DNA of 64,000 bases from Flavipsychrobacter sp. (GTDB lineage Bacteria > Bacteroidota > Bacteroidia > Chitinophagales > Chitinophagaceae), in the NCBI GenBank assembly GCA_041392855.1, contig JAWKLD010000001.1, forward strand, positions 1,846,001 through 1,910,000. The letters run 5' to 3'. The translations under genes were made by a program, and so were the position numbers. Positions 15,945 through 24,426 of the stretch are shown here, in pieces. The notes below the pieces were generated by a model that saw nothing but the letters and a program-made list of their open reading frames with translations, had not been told where the DNA came from and did no database searches. How positions within the stretch are numbered: position 1 is the stretch's first letter; every line of letters starts with the position of its first letter.

Positions 15945-18185
15945 TTACCTCACCAGTATCAGGTTATCTTTCCATATTTGGTCTTTGCCATGATACTTGT
16001 ACTTAATGTAGTAGTAATAGGTATCTACAACTGCAGGTTCGCCTTTATGTGTACCATCCCACCCTGCTTTTATATCATTACTGGCAAACACCTCTTCGCC
16101 CCAACGATTGAAGATGTGCAACTCGTATTCTGTAACATAAGCCAAGTCGCCTAAGAAACGTGCAATATCATTCTTACCATCTCCATTGGGTGTAAAGGCA
16201 TCAGGGAAGAACAAACGACAGTTGCGCACCGTTACCGTCACCGTGTCTCTTATTGTTTGGCAGTGGTTAGATACGGTTACATAATATACACCCGCTTCCT
16301 TCACTCTGAATTTTCTATCCGTGCTACCGTCTTGCCATAGGTACACATCTGTTTGTTCAGAGGTAGCTATCTCTGGCAACAGAATAGGTTCATCAGCACA
16401 TATCTCTCTATTTGGTCCCAGCTCTATACTGATGCGTGGGAAATTTTCTACATACACATCACCATAGCCGATGCAGCCATCAAAATTAGCTTCCAGCCTG
16501 TAGCGTCCTGCAGCGGAAGCTTTAGTTGTTAGTGTAGTATCCTCTGTATTCCATTTTAGCTTGGCTACAGATGGGTTTACCGTTGCCGACAGCAAGAGCG
16601 TATCTCCATAACATATGGTCGTATCTGCTTGCAGTACATTCACTTGTACCGCCAATGCCTCTACATTAAAACTATCAATGGTCACATCACATATTTCGGT
16701 AGTGGTCACAAAATAATTGCCTGTTTGCGTGATGGTGAGTTTATTATCCGTACTACCGGTATTCCATAAGTAGGTAGCATTGGCAACATTTTTACTAGGG
16801 CGTATCTCTATAGAACTACGATTACACATCATTGTATCTATAGTCGTGCTTACCGTATCTCTTTTGTTCTTTACTATTACCGTATCGGTAAAGAAACCAC
16901 ATGTATCGGGAGAGCGCACCCAATAAGTACCTTCTGCACTTACAGAAAGAGTATTACCAGTACTACCATCTTGCCATTCATAACTCGTTTGTCCGCTGCG
17001 GCCATACAATACTATCGGTTGTTTCAGGCAAACTAAGGTATCTCTTGAGGTAATAAAATTGCCTACCCCTCCCGAGCCAATAGGGTGCACTACCGCCTGA
17101 GGTAAACCCAGCGTAACTGCTGTGCCCGTAATTGCAGTTACCACATTAGCGGTATAGACACAGTTGGGCACTACACCATTGGGGTTGCTTATGCGTGCTA
17201 AAGAAGATGTTCTTGTAGCTGCATATATATTACTATCAGGCCCTATTTGTAGTGTACCTACATTTACATTTCCACCACTATTTACCGTTTGCTTGGAGGC
17301 AGCAATAGCAGCTGTGGTAGCCTGAGACAGATCGTACTGATAAATATTGCGATCGCCAAAGGCGGCTACGTAAAGCAATTTGCTATTGGGCGAAAACTCA
17401 CAGCTATAAAAACCGGCAGGGTTGCCCGAATCTATCACCCTACCATTGGTTACCGTTCCCGTTACGGGATTAAAATCGTGAATACCAACATAAGTACCAG
17501 GTGTACCATGATAGGATACAATTCCTAACGTAGTTCTGTCGGGCGATACCTTCATCGTAGCCAAGCCCGCCGTGCGATAAGCATAAGCTGTATTGGAAAT
17601 AACAGGCGTTGTATTAATACCAGTAGAAGTAATTTGATAAGCATAGAAATCAGCTGTACTTCTTTTAAAGGCTACCAACCAATAGGTCTTACACCCTTCG
17701 GTGATCACCATACCTTCTGAGAAGCCACTATCTATTGGAATATACTTTTGCCCAGCAATAACATCTCCAAGCCCACCATCAAGGGTCATGTCTATTACAG
17801 AATAAGAGAGCCTACCATTAGTTCCATAGGCCGACATGGTAAAGACGAAGAACTTATTCGTATCATTTACATAAGGGGCTATATGCACACCTTGCGCACA
17901 AGTACCCGCATTATCAGTACCTATACCATTACCATTGGGCATGGCAGTAAAGTTTCTGTTGTAAGCTACGGCTGTGCTGGTATAAAATAATAATGCACCA
18001 GTAGTTCTATGACTTACTGCGGCTACGCCTTCGTTAGTTCTTATATTAGAAACAAATGGGGCTAACGTACCACCATTAAAACTGACACCGGCATTGTTAC
18101 CAAAACACCAGTTGTTATTTTGCATTTGTGCAGTACTGCTATTGAGGGAAAATAGAACAAGTACTATGATGGACAGTAGGCGCAT
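15945..18185 (-). CDS. giant surface protein with T9SS type B C-terminal domain, copy 2
   Basis: 746 aa. Same plan as copy 1: signal peptide, propeller-like N-terminal half beginning QNNNWCFGNNAGVSFNGG, Ig-like repeats with SYEWQDGSTGN and YLWNTGST, and a C-terminal type B sorting domain (FFPDAFTPNGDGKNDIARFL, HIFNRWGEEVF). It is closer to copy 1 than to copy 3 in length and sequence, so the 1/2 split is the more recent duplication. 118 bp separate it from copy 3. Confidence 0.9.
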   Translation of the reverse strand: MRLLSIIVLVLFSLNSSTAQMQNNNWCFGNNAGVSFNGGTLAPFVSNIRTNEGVAAVSHRTTGALLFYTSTAVAYNRNFTAMPNGNGIGTDNAGTCAQGVHIAPYVNDTNKFFVFTMSAYGTNGRLSYSVIDMTLDGGLGDVIAGQKYIPIDSGFSEGMVITEGCKTYWLVAFKRSTADFYAYQITSTGINTTPVISNTAYAYRTAGLATMKVSPDRTTLGIVSYHGTPGTYVGIHDFNPVTGTVTNGRVIDSGNPAGFYSCEFSPNSKLLYVAAFGDRNIYQYDLSQATTAAIAASKQTVNSGGNVNVGTLQIGPDSNIYAATRTSSLARISNPNGVVPNCVYTANVVTAITGTAVTLGLPQAVVHPIGSGGVGNFITSRDTLVCLKQPIVLYGRSGQTSYEWQDGSTGNTLSVSAEGTYWVRSPDTCGFFTDTVIVKNKRDTVSTTIDTMMCNRSSIEIRPSKNVANATYLWNTGSTDNKLTITQTGNYFVTTTEICDVTIDSFNVEALAVQVNVLQADTTICYGDTLLLSATVNPSVAKLKWNTEDTTLTTKASAAGRYRLEANFDGCIGYGDVYVENFPRISIELGPNREICADEPILLPEIATSEQTDVYLWQDGSTDRKFRVKEAGVYYVTVSNHCQTIRDTVTVTVRNCRLFFPDAFTPNGDGKNDIARFLGDLAYVTEYELHIFNRWGEEVFASNDIKAGWDGTHKGEPAVVDTYYYYIKYKYHGKDQIWKDNLILVR

Positions 18186-18303
18186 AGAGCTTAAGATTGT
18201 ACTCTTAAATTACGACTATATTCTCATATAGAATTATTCATTTATTACAATTTAATCCTGTTTTAGCTAATAGTTAATAAAATAAAAACAAACTGTAACC
18301 AGC

Positions 18304-20352
18304 CTATCGAAGCAAGAGTAAAGTACCTTTCATCAATTCCTTTTCCTTCAAATACTTATACGATATCAGGTAGTAATAAGTGCCTACTTCGGCAGGAGTA
18401 CCTTTATAGTTTCCATCCCATCCCTTAGTAGCGTCATCGGTAAAGAAAACCACCTCGCCCCATCTGTTGATGATTCGTAGCTCATAGTCGGTTACAGTAT
18501 TGATATCGCCTACCATTCGAGCGAGGTCATTTCTACCATCGTAGTTGGGTGTAAAAACACTTGGAAAGAAGAAATGGCAATTGCGCTCAGTGATATTTAT
18601 GGTATCGGTTACTGTTTTACATTGGTTGCTGACCGACAAATGATAGGTACCCGGTCCTTTTACAGTATAAGTAGTTGAAGCACTTCCATCCTGCCACAAA
18701 TATTTATCAGTAGGCTCTGCTACAACTGTTTTAGGCAAGGCAAGCTCATCCCCTTTACATAGTTGTTGGTCGGCACCTAAGTCTACTTTCACATCTGGGT
18801 AGTGCGCTATGCTGGCATAGGAGGTATCGGTACAGCCTAGATAATTTACTATTAATTGGTAGATATCTTTTGCCCCTACTTTTAAGCTAGGTGCTGTACT
18901 ACCATTACTCCATTTGTACGTTGCACTAGCAGGCAAGGTATTGGTAGTTAGCAATACAGAGTCTCCTTTGCAAATAGTAGTATCACCACCAGACACCATT
19001 ACCGATAGGGTTTCTACCTGTACGTTTATAGTATCCGTATGGCGCACGCATTTATTATTGGTGCGCACCCAGTAGGTACCCGACTGGCTTACCTGATAGG
19101 TACTACCTCCTCTACCATCTTGCCATGTATGGCCGCCATTGCTAGTAGACGAACGTAACATCATAGGCGCTTGCAAACACACGGTTGTATCTTTACTCGA
19201 GGTAGTATGTCCTACATCTCCGCTACCGCCAGCATACATTACGGGTTGTGGCATGGTCAGCCCCGTTTCTCCGCTGGGCATGGTTATCGCATCTACGGTA
19301 TAGACACAGTTGGGATAGCGGGCATTGCTATTGCTTATCCTATCCAAGCCTTTCCCTTTATACTTACTTATGTAAATATTACTATCAGGCCCCATTTGCA
19401 AGCCACCAAGTGTAGCCAACATTACTCCGTTAATCACCTTTCTCGACCCTTTGATGGTAGGCGCATCGGGCAGCGTGATATCGAATTGTAATATCTCCAC
19501 ATCTATATAATTGCAACTATACAGCAACTCACTATTAGGAGAAAACTCGCAACCATAAAGGCTGGCTCTTTCCAGATTATCGATCACGATACCATTGCTT
19601 ATTCTACCGGTGTATATATCAAAATCGTGCACGGCTAAATAGCTATTGCCACCATCATACTGCCTAGCACTTATAGCAGCAAGTGCTATCTTTTTTCTAT
19701 TGGGCGATATCTTTAAGGCAGCAGTATTAATAGCCGTGTTCACATACCCTACTGTAGAAATAGTTGCTGCGGTATCCAAGCCATCTTTAGTGATCTCGTA
19801 AGCATAGAAATCGTGGCTATCTTTTTTTAAGGCGATCAACCACAATCTGTTGCATTTCTCCTGCTCTACAACAGTCATGGCCTCGGTAAAATCGTTGGCT
19901 AAAAAAATATTCTTCTGTCCTGTCACAACATCGCCCAGACCTCCGTTCAGTGTTTTGTCTACTACAGTATAGCTAAGCGTACCATTAAAACTATGACCCG
20001 ATATAGTAAAGAGGTAATATTTATTGGTATCATTCACAAAGGGTACAATAACCACGCCTTGCTCAGAAGAGCGTGTAGTATCGTCTCCTACACCTTTACC
20101 ATTGGGAGTAATATTGTGGTTGGCATCGTAGAGGTTCACCCCATCAGTATAAAACAACAATGCTCCTGTTTTCCTGTCGGACACACTAGCTGCCGCCTCT
20201 ACACTCTGCATACTGGTAGTGATGCCTACAGGTGGACTACTATTGAATGACACCCCGACTCCAAAACCCATAGCCCACACATTGTTTTGCTGCTGGGCAT
20301 GAACCATACCACAGACCAACAATAACATAAAAACCAGGGGCGTGCTTCGCAT
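18304..20352 (-). CDS. giant surface protein with T9SS type B C-terminal domain, copy 3
   Basis: 682 aa. Signal peptide to about residue 19 (GMVHAQQ), propeller-like region with CEFSPNSELLYSCNYIDVEI, one fewer Ig-like repeat than copies 1 and 2 (about 60 residues shorter), and the type B C-terminal domain (FFPSVFTPNYDGRNDLARM, RIINRWGEVVFF, GWDGNYKGTPAEVGTYYY). As the most diverged of the three and the first transcribed on the minus strand, it may represent the founding copy. Function unknown; the sorting domain indicates T9SS export. Confidence 0.9.
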   Translation of the reverse strand: MRSTPLVFMLLLVCGMVHAQQQNNVWAMGFGVGVSFNSSPPVGITTSMQSVEAAASVSDRKTGALLFYTDGVNLYDANHNITPNGKGVGDDTTRSSEQGVVIVPFVNDTNKYYLFTISGHSFNGTLSYTVVDKTLNGGLGDVVTGQKNIFLANDFTEAMTVVEQEKCNRLWLIALKKDSHDFYAYEITKDGLDTAATISTVGYVNTAINTAALKISPNRKKIALAAISARQYDGGNSYLAVHDFDIYTGRISNGIVIDNLERASLYGCEFSPNSELLYSCNYIDVEILQFDITLPDAPTIKGSRKVINGVMLATLGGLQMGPDSNIYISKYKGKGLDRISNSNARYPNCVYTVDAITMPSGETGLTMPQPVMYAGGSGDVGHTTSSKDTTVCLQAPMMLRSSTSNGGHTWQDGRGGSTYQVSQSGTYWVRTNNKCVRHTDTINVQVETLSVMVSGGDTTICKGDSVLLTTNTLPASATYKWSNGSTAPSLKVGAKDIYQLIVNYLGCTDTSYASIAHYPDVKVDLGADQQLCKGDELALPKTVVAEPTDKYLWQDGSASTTYTVKGPGTYHLSVSNQCKTVTDTINITERNCHFFFPSVFTPNYDGRNDLARMVGDINTVTDYELRIINRWGEVVFFTDDATKGWDGNYKGTPAEVGTYYYLISYKYLKEKELMKGTLLLLR

Positions 20353-20490
20353 AATGTACTGTTACCCTTGCAAGATACCCTACTTACTGCATAAATTAAT
20401 TGCCTTGTTGTAATGACATTGTCATAACGCTGTAAGACAAGAGCCTTCCTTATATTATAACATAGTAGTCCAAATGAGTATATTTAGCTT

Positions 20491-21204
20491 ATGAAAAGGT
20501 TGATACTATTAATACTCCCCACAATGCTACTAGCTGCCTGCGGCAACACCGGCGCAGAGCAAGACACAAACATTGATGCTGAACAAACAGAGGAAATGAC
20601 CTCAGTAACCCATGCTGAAGATGAATATGGCATGAGCTACGAAGAGTATGAAACACTAAAAGCACAGCTGGCACCACCCAAGCGCGGACAGCTGGTAGAT
20701 GGCACTTGGGAAATAGGAGAGGACGAGCTGGACTATGTACTCACTTTAAAGTCTATTAGCGACGGGGCCTACCCTAGCTTTTCTATAGAAGCACTACCAA
20801 GAGACCAAGACAAACCCGTATGGTTCTACTTAAATGCGGAAGACTACAAAGGTGCAACCATCAACGAGCTGATGAGCAGTATTGGTAAGCCTGCGAGAAT
20901 CGTCTACTACATAAGACAGCAAAACAGAATGACAGGCACAGTAGACAATACACACCAAACAGATAAGGTAGCGCTGGAGCTACAAGAAGGAGAAAAGTCT
21001 ATAACAGGGAAATGGATAGCCGAAGAGGTAAGCAATGGCGACCTACCCGATGACATCTATATAGAAACAGCTAACGGACTAAAAGTTCCCTTCCCTGCAT
21101 TTATTACAGAAGAAGATGTAGCCATGAATGGTAAAAACGTAACGGTAAACTATACTACTGACGAAGACATGGTGGTTAGCTATATTAAGTTGATGAATGA
21201 TTAA
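20491..21204 (+). CDS. lipoprotein of unknown function
   Basis: 237 aa. Lipobox LLAAC (signal MKRLILLILPTMLLAAC), an acidic linker rich in Glu and Asp, then a mixed alpha/beta domain with DGTWEIGEDELDYVLTLKS and the end TVNYTTDEDMVVSYIKL. No family recognised. First gene of a likely three-gene operon: the next start is 5 bp after its stop. It is divergent from the surface-protein array. Confidence 0.68.
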   Translation: MKRLILLILPTMLLAACGNTGAEQDTNIDAEQTEEMTSVTHAEDEYGMSYEEYETLKAQLAPPKRGQLVDGTWEIGEDELDYVLTLKSISDGAYPSFSIEALPRDQDKPVWFYLNAEDYKGATINELMSSIGKPARIVYYIRQQNRMTGTVDNTHQTDKVALELQEGEKSITGKWIAEEVSNGDLPDDIYIETANGLKVPFPAFITEEDVAMNGKNVTVNYTTDEDMVVSYIKLMND

Positions 21205-21209
21205 AACTT

Positions 21210-21668
21210 ATGAAACACCTATTTATTACCCTACTGCTTTTCATAAGCTTACCCGCCATTGCACGCACACAACAGCAAGACACCATTTTTCATCTTGAGA
21301 TACACCAAGTGATATCACCTGGCTTTCATTCCTGCAACTTTGTAGTCGCAGGAGGGAAACTACGTATATACCAACACGTGTACAATAAACGGCTACATAA
21401 GTTTCAACCCAAAAAAGTATATACTACAACTATAAGTAATGAGTTAGAGAACGAGATAATAAACACCTGCGCTAAACTCTATTCACTAGAAGACAGCTAC
21501 ATAAAACCAATACTGGATGGTAGCAGTTGGGATATTACGATCATAAGGAATAACAGATCGAAAAGAGTAAAGATCGACAACTATGAAGTAAAAGAAGTGG
21601 ATGCACTATTCTCACATATCAACACGGCGATCAAAAAGGGCAAACCCAAACTAAGTCTTACTAAATAA
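21210..21668 (+). CDS. small exported protein of unknown function
   Basis: 152 aa with signal peptide MKHLFITLLLFISLPAIART. The mature domain is basic and beta-rich (GGKLRIYQHVYNKRLHKFQ, SWDITIIRNNRSKRVKIDN) and ends in a helix with Lys. It sits 5 bp after the lipoprotein gene and 9 bp before the next gene, so it is the middle gene of an operon. I recognise no family. Confidence 0.65.
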   Translation: MKHLFITLLLFISLPAIARTQQQDTIFHLEIHQVISPGFHSCNFVVAGGKLRIYQHVYNKRLHKFQPKKVYTTTISNELENEIINTCAKLYSLEDSYIKPILDGSSWDITIIRNNRSKRVKIDNYEVKEVDALFSHINTAIKKGKPKLSLTK

Positions 21669-21677
21669 TAAAAACAA

Positions 21678-22214
21678 TTGAATAACGAACAAACAATAGG
21701 GGATTACACTATCGCTCACAACAAGAACACTGTTGTAATAAAAGTTCACCCTCGTGTTCTAAAAACATATTCCTATTATAGTATCGTAGGAGCTATTGGA
21801 CTCAACCTCTTCGTTATAACTATTTTTATATTAGGAAGCATATTTGCAGATAAAGGAGTTGATGCTAAAACATGGGAGACCGTAATGATATTTGTGAAAT
21901 ACGTTACACCAGCCATGTTCATATTGATCCTACTTGGACTAACGACAACATATTATCTCAACAGAAAAATATTTATCCATTTTGACAGCAATGTGATACT
22001 AATAAAAAGCAATATCAACTCTTTGAAACCAATTGACAAGCGCTATCCTTTTAAGATAGAAGCTGCTGAAGTTACTTTTAAAAGACCCGCCATCTTTATT
22101 CTTAGAGAAAAGGGAATACCAGAGATCGTAAACTTACTTTACGACATAAAAAAGCTATCTGACGCCGAAGACATAGTTGAGCACCTTAAAAAAATACCTG
22201 GGCTGCTCAACTAA
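21678..22214 (+). CDS. two-TM membrane protein, TTG start
   Basis: 178 aa. Two hydrophobic segments (SIVGAIGLNLFVITIFILG and YVTPAMFILILLGLTTTYYL) with a short loop between, then a C-terminal soluble domain with DSNVILIKSNINS. The first in-frame ATG would remove the first TM helix, so the TTG at 21678, 9 bp after the preceding stop, is the best start. Third gene of the 20491 operon. The first GTTAA repeat of a regulatory array begins 10 bp after its stop. Confidence 0.62.
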   Translation: MNNEQTIGDYTIAHNKNTVVIKVHPRVLKTYSYYSIVGAIGLNLFVITIFILGSIFADKGVDAKTWETVMIFVKYVTPAMFILILLGLTTTYYLNRKIFIHFDSNVILIKSNINSLKPIDKRYPFKIEAAEVTFKRPAIFILREKGIPEIVNLLYDIKKLSDAEDIVEHLKKIPGLLN

Positions 22215-22224
22215 ACCTTCATTT

Positions 22225-22307
22225 GTTAAGCTATGGTTTACGGGTTGTAAAACCATAGTTAAGCACTTTACTTTTTTTGCCTTATATAATAAGTCTGTAC
22301 ATCTTTG
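22225..22307 (+). promoter_or_regulatory. GTTAA-array promoter 1 (drives a short transcript)
   Basis: GTTAAG at 22225, GTTTAC at 22236 (one mismatch) and GTTAAG at 22258: steps of 11 and 22 bp. The -7 box CATCTTTG ends at 22307, 49 bp from the start of the proximal repeat. Same layout as the eight other arrays. Stem CTATGG/CCATAG (22231-22256) overlaps the array and may also end the upstream operon. Confidence 0.7.
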
Positions 22308-22312
22308 TACTC

Positions 22313-22437
22313 AATAAAAGAAAAAACACAGCACACAAAAACATACTTCAAAACAAAAAACTAAAAAACACTTTCCTCTCAATGAACAAATTCTTCTAAT
22401 TACATCATTTCACTATTTCAACAGGAATCCCTTCCTG
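22313..22437 (+). ncRNA. predicted short transcript with a five-codon ORF
   Basis: Downstream of array promoter 1 there is an A/C-rich leader like that of the micropeptide genes, then ATG AAC AAA TTC TTC TAA (22386-22403 region, first ATG near 22382) and a small hairpin CAGGAA-TCCC-TTCCTG (22422-22437). No longer ORF exists before the next array at 22459. It may be an sRNA, a leader peptide, or a decayed micropeptide unit; the 3' end is uncertain. Confidence 0.3.
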
Positions 22438-22458
22438 CACCTGCTTTCAGCGCATTAT

Positions 22459-22586
22459 GTTAATCGCCTGTTAAGTAAATGTATACCTATGTGTTAACCG
22501 TTAACAAAGTTCCCGTTAACCAGTTGCAAAACGGGCGTTAACCAGCTCTATTTTTTTCTCCTGAGGGTTTTCTTACCCCATCTTTG
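22459..22586 (+). promoter_or_regulatory. GTTAA-array promoter 2 (22639 gene)
   Basis: Repeats at 22459, 22470, 22493, 22500, 22515 and 22537; 22493, 22515 and 22537 are spaced exactly 22 bp. The -7 box CATCTTTG ends at 22586, 49 bp from the proximal repeat. This is the array with most copies. Confidence 0.85.
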
Positions 22587-22638
22587 TGTCAACAAACAAC
22601 GCAAACAAACATTACATAAAGAGAAAAAGAGAAAAAAA

Positions 22639-23187
22639 ATGAAACAATTAATCATCATCATCGCAGCACTAACAGTAACTACAGCAACTTTGGCTCAAAA
22701 CGCCAACACTGCGGCTACACAGTCAGCAAAGCTTGCTTTGAGTAATGCTATTGATATTTCTTTTGTAAACAATGGTACAAGCACTGGTGCTACTACTACT
22801 CTTTCTTTTAATACAGTGAACGATTATGCTAACGGTGTAGAATCTGCTCCTATTTACTTAAAGGTTCGCTCTAATAAAAAGTTCATCGTAAAAGCAAAAA
22901 CCAACTCTAACAAATTCACTTACGCTGGTAGCGAGTCTCCTGCTCCAAGCATGAATGTTCAAAACAACCTTTTCATCAAAGTAGTGAGTAACAATACTGG
23001 TGGCAACGTACCTAATGCAGTAAACAATGTATACAAGACACTAAAAAAGAGTAATAGAAAAATAATTAACAACGGTACTCCTGGTGGCAACAATACTTTT
23101 GCTGTACAATACAAAGCAGATCCTGGTTTCGAATTTCCTGCAGGTACTTACACAGTAGATGTGGTGTATACTGCTACTCAAAAATAA
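22639..23187 (+). CDS. small exported beta-sandwich protein, family member 1
   Basis: 182 aa. Signal peptide of 19 residues (ends ATLAQ), then a single domain that ends exactly at the C-terminus with FPAGTYTVDVVYTATQK. Shared blocks with the 31398 and 32436 proteins: KLALSNAIDISF, TVNDYANGVES, LKVRSNKKF, SPAPSMNV and NNTGGNV. The closing GTYTxxVxYTxT strand is like that of WxL, DUF4402 or pilin-type Ig folds, but the WxL motif itself is absent. This copy has a basic segment (TLKKSNRKIINN) not seen in the others. Codons are GCT/GGT/ACT-rich, suggesting high expression. Own GTTAA promoter and own terminator. Confidence 0.8.
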   Translation: MKQLIIIIAALTVTTATLAQNANTAATQSAKLALSNAIDISFVNNGTSTGATTTLSFNTVNDYANGVESAPIYLKVRSNKKFIVKAKTNSNKFTYAGSESPAPSMNVQNNLFIKVVSNNTGGNVPNAVNNVYKTLKKSNRKIINNGTPGGNNTFAVQYKADPGFEFPAGTYTVDVVYTATQK

Positions 23188-23210
23188 TCACACCCACTTT
23201 TTCATAGTTG

Positions 23211-23240
23211 AGGCTTGCCCATGGGCAAGCCTTTTGTTTT
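23211..23240. terminator. terminator after the 22639 gene
   Basis: AGGCTTGCCC / GGGCAAGCCT, a 10-bp perfect stem followed by TTTTGTTTT. It also abuts the end of the convergent cupin gene. Confidence 0.92.
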
Positions 23241-23241
23241 G

Positions 23242-23751
23242 CTATTGGTCATGCACGGGTAGCATGTTATTCGTATCCACAGGAAAACTGTCGTACTTAT
23301 TATACAGCTTCAAGTATTTATCAGGGTCTATGGGGCTTTCACTCAATGTTTCGTAGAGGCCTCTAAAGAAGCCCTCCCTTTTTTGTCCGGGATTAAATAT
23401 CAATAGCACCCTTACTTCTTCCTCGCTATCGTTCCTGAAACCATGTGGCGTAAAGCGCGGAGCATACGCCACCGCACCTTCCTTCACCTGTACTTCTTTA
23501 TCTTTCAACTGTATGGTCAGCACTCCTTTGGTAACAATAAAGGTCTCGTCCATAAATCTATGGTAGTGCAGCTTGGCGCCTATGGTGTGTGGCTGCAATA
23601 TTATTTCGTAAACCCCCAGCTGGTCATTAGACATCTCGCTGGTTACTTTTAGGGATATCACTATACCATTCATACCAAAGGTCTCTCCCTCTTCAGCAGG
23701 TATGATGGTGGCCTTGTTTTCTAGTTGGTCGTTAAATACATCTTGTTGCAT
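23242..23751 (-). CDS. cupin-domain protein
   Basis: 169 aa, single conserved cupin barrel (about 35-125): the first motif is LHYHRFMDETFIVTKG with His, His and Glu ligands, the second is APRFTPHGFRN with the last His. The set H-x-H, E, H is the usual metal site. No catalytic assignment can be made; candidates are small-molecule dioxygenase or isomerase. Third gene of the minus-strand unit sigma factor - azoreductase - cupin; 10 bp separate it from the azoreductase. Confidence 0.82.
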   Translation of the reverse strand: MQQDVFNDQLENKATIIPAEEGETFGMNGIVISLKVTSEMSNDQLGVYEIILQPHTIGAKLHYHRFMDETFIVTKGVLTIQLKDKEVQVKEGAVAYAPRFTPHGFRNDSEEEVRVLLIFNPGQKREGFFRGLYETLSESPIDPDKYLKLYNKYDSFPVDTNNMLPVHDQ

Positions 23752-23761
23752 ACTACTCTTT

Positions 23762-24373
23762 TTATTGGTTAAACACTTCGTCTATTTTTTGATACACTGC
23801 CGCTACTCTTTCTTGCAGGCCTTCCTCTTGTGCCGTCCCCTCCAGATTGAATAATTGTATATCCTCAATGCCCATATAGTTGAGCATGGTATTAAGGTTG
23901 GGGATGGAAAAATCTAAAGCTTCGTAAGGCATACCTGTGTAAATACCTCCTTTTACCGATACCAGATATACACGCTTATCTTTCAGCAACCCTTGAGGCA
24001 TTCCTTCTTTTCTTGTAAAGGTATACTCAGGTCTTATCACTTGATCGAAGTAGGCTTTCAATACAGCTGGCATATTGAAGTTATAAAGCGGGTAGCTGAT
24101 GAGAACATCATCTGCTTTTTTCAGCTCATCTATCAGTTGCTCCGAAACAGATAAGGACTCAGATACTTCCGTCGGCATATCATCCTTAGCCATCCCAAAA
24201 CCTGCCACTGCATAGTTATTCAGTATAGGCACAGGTTGTCGCATCAGATCTTTTTGTACAACTCTGCCATCCTCATATCGGGAGGTCCATTTCTGTTCTA
24301 TGTAGTCGGCTACTTGTCTGGAGTAAGCTCCTTCTATTCTAGAGCTGGTATCTATTCTTAATAGTGTTCGCAT
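23762..24373 (-). CDS. azoR: FMN-dependent NADH:quinone oxidoreductase / azoreductase
   Basis: 203 aa, the usual AzoR length. Flavodoxin-like fold: N-terminal IDTSSRIEGAYSRQVADY (phosphate-binding loop), PLYNFNMPAVLKAYFDQVIR (FMN-binding and dimer part) and SVKGGIYTG. Members reduce quinones and azo compounds with NADH through FMN in the cytosol and protect against electrophile stress. It sits between a sigma factor (53 bp upstream) and a cupin (10 bp downstream) on the same strand, suggesting that the sigma factor controls this redox pair. Confidence 0.87.
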   Translation of the reverse strand: MRTLLRIDTSSRIEGAYSRQVADYIEQKWTSRYEDGRVVQKDLMRQPVPILNNYAVAGFGMAKDDMPTEVSESLSVSEQLIDELKKADDVLISYPLYNFNMPAVLKAYFDQVIRPEYTFTRKEGMPQGLLKDKRVYLVSVKGGIYTGMPYEALDFSIPNLNTMLNYMGIEDIQLFNLEGTAQEEGLQERVAAVYQKIDEVFNQ

Positions 24374-24426
24374 AACGCTGTTTTTTTATTCGGCTATATG
24401 ACAAACACCGACAAAAAAACGTGACA

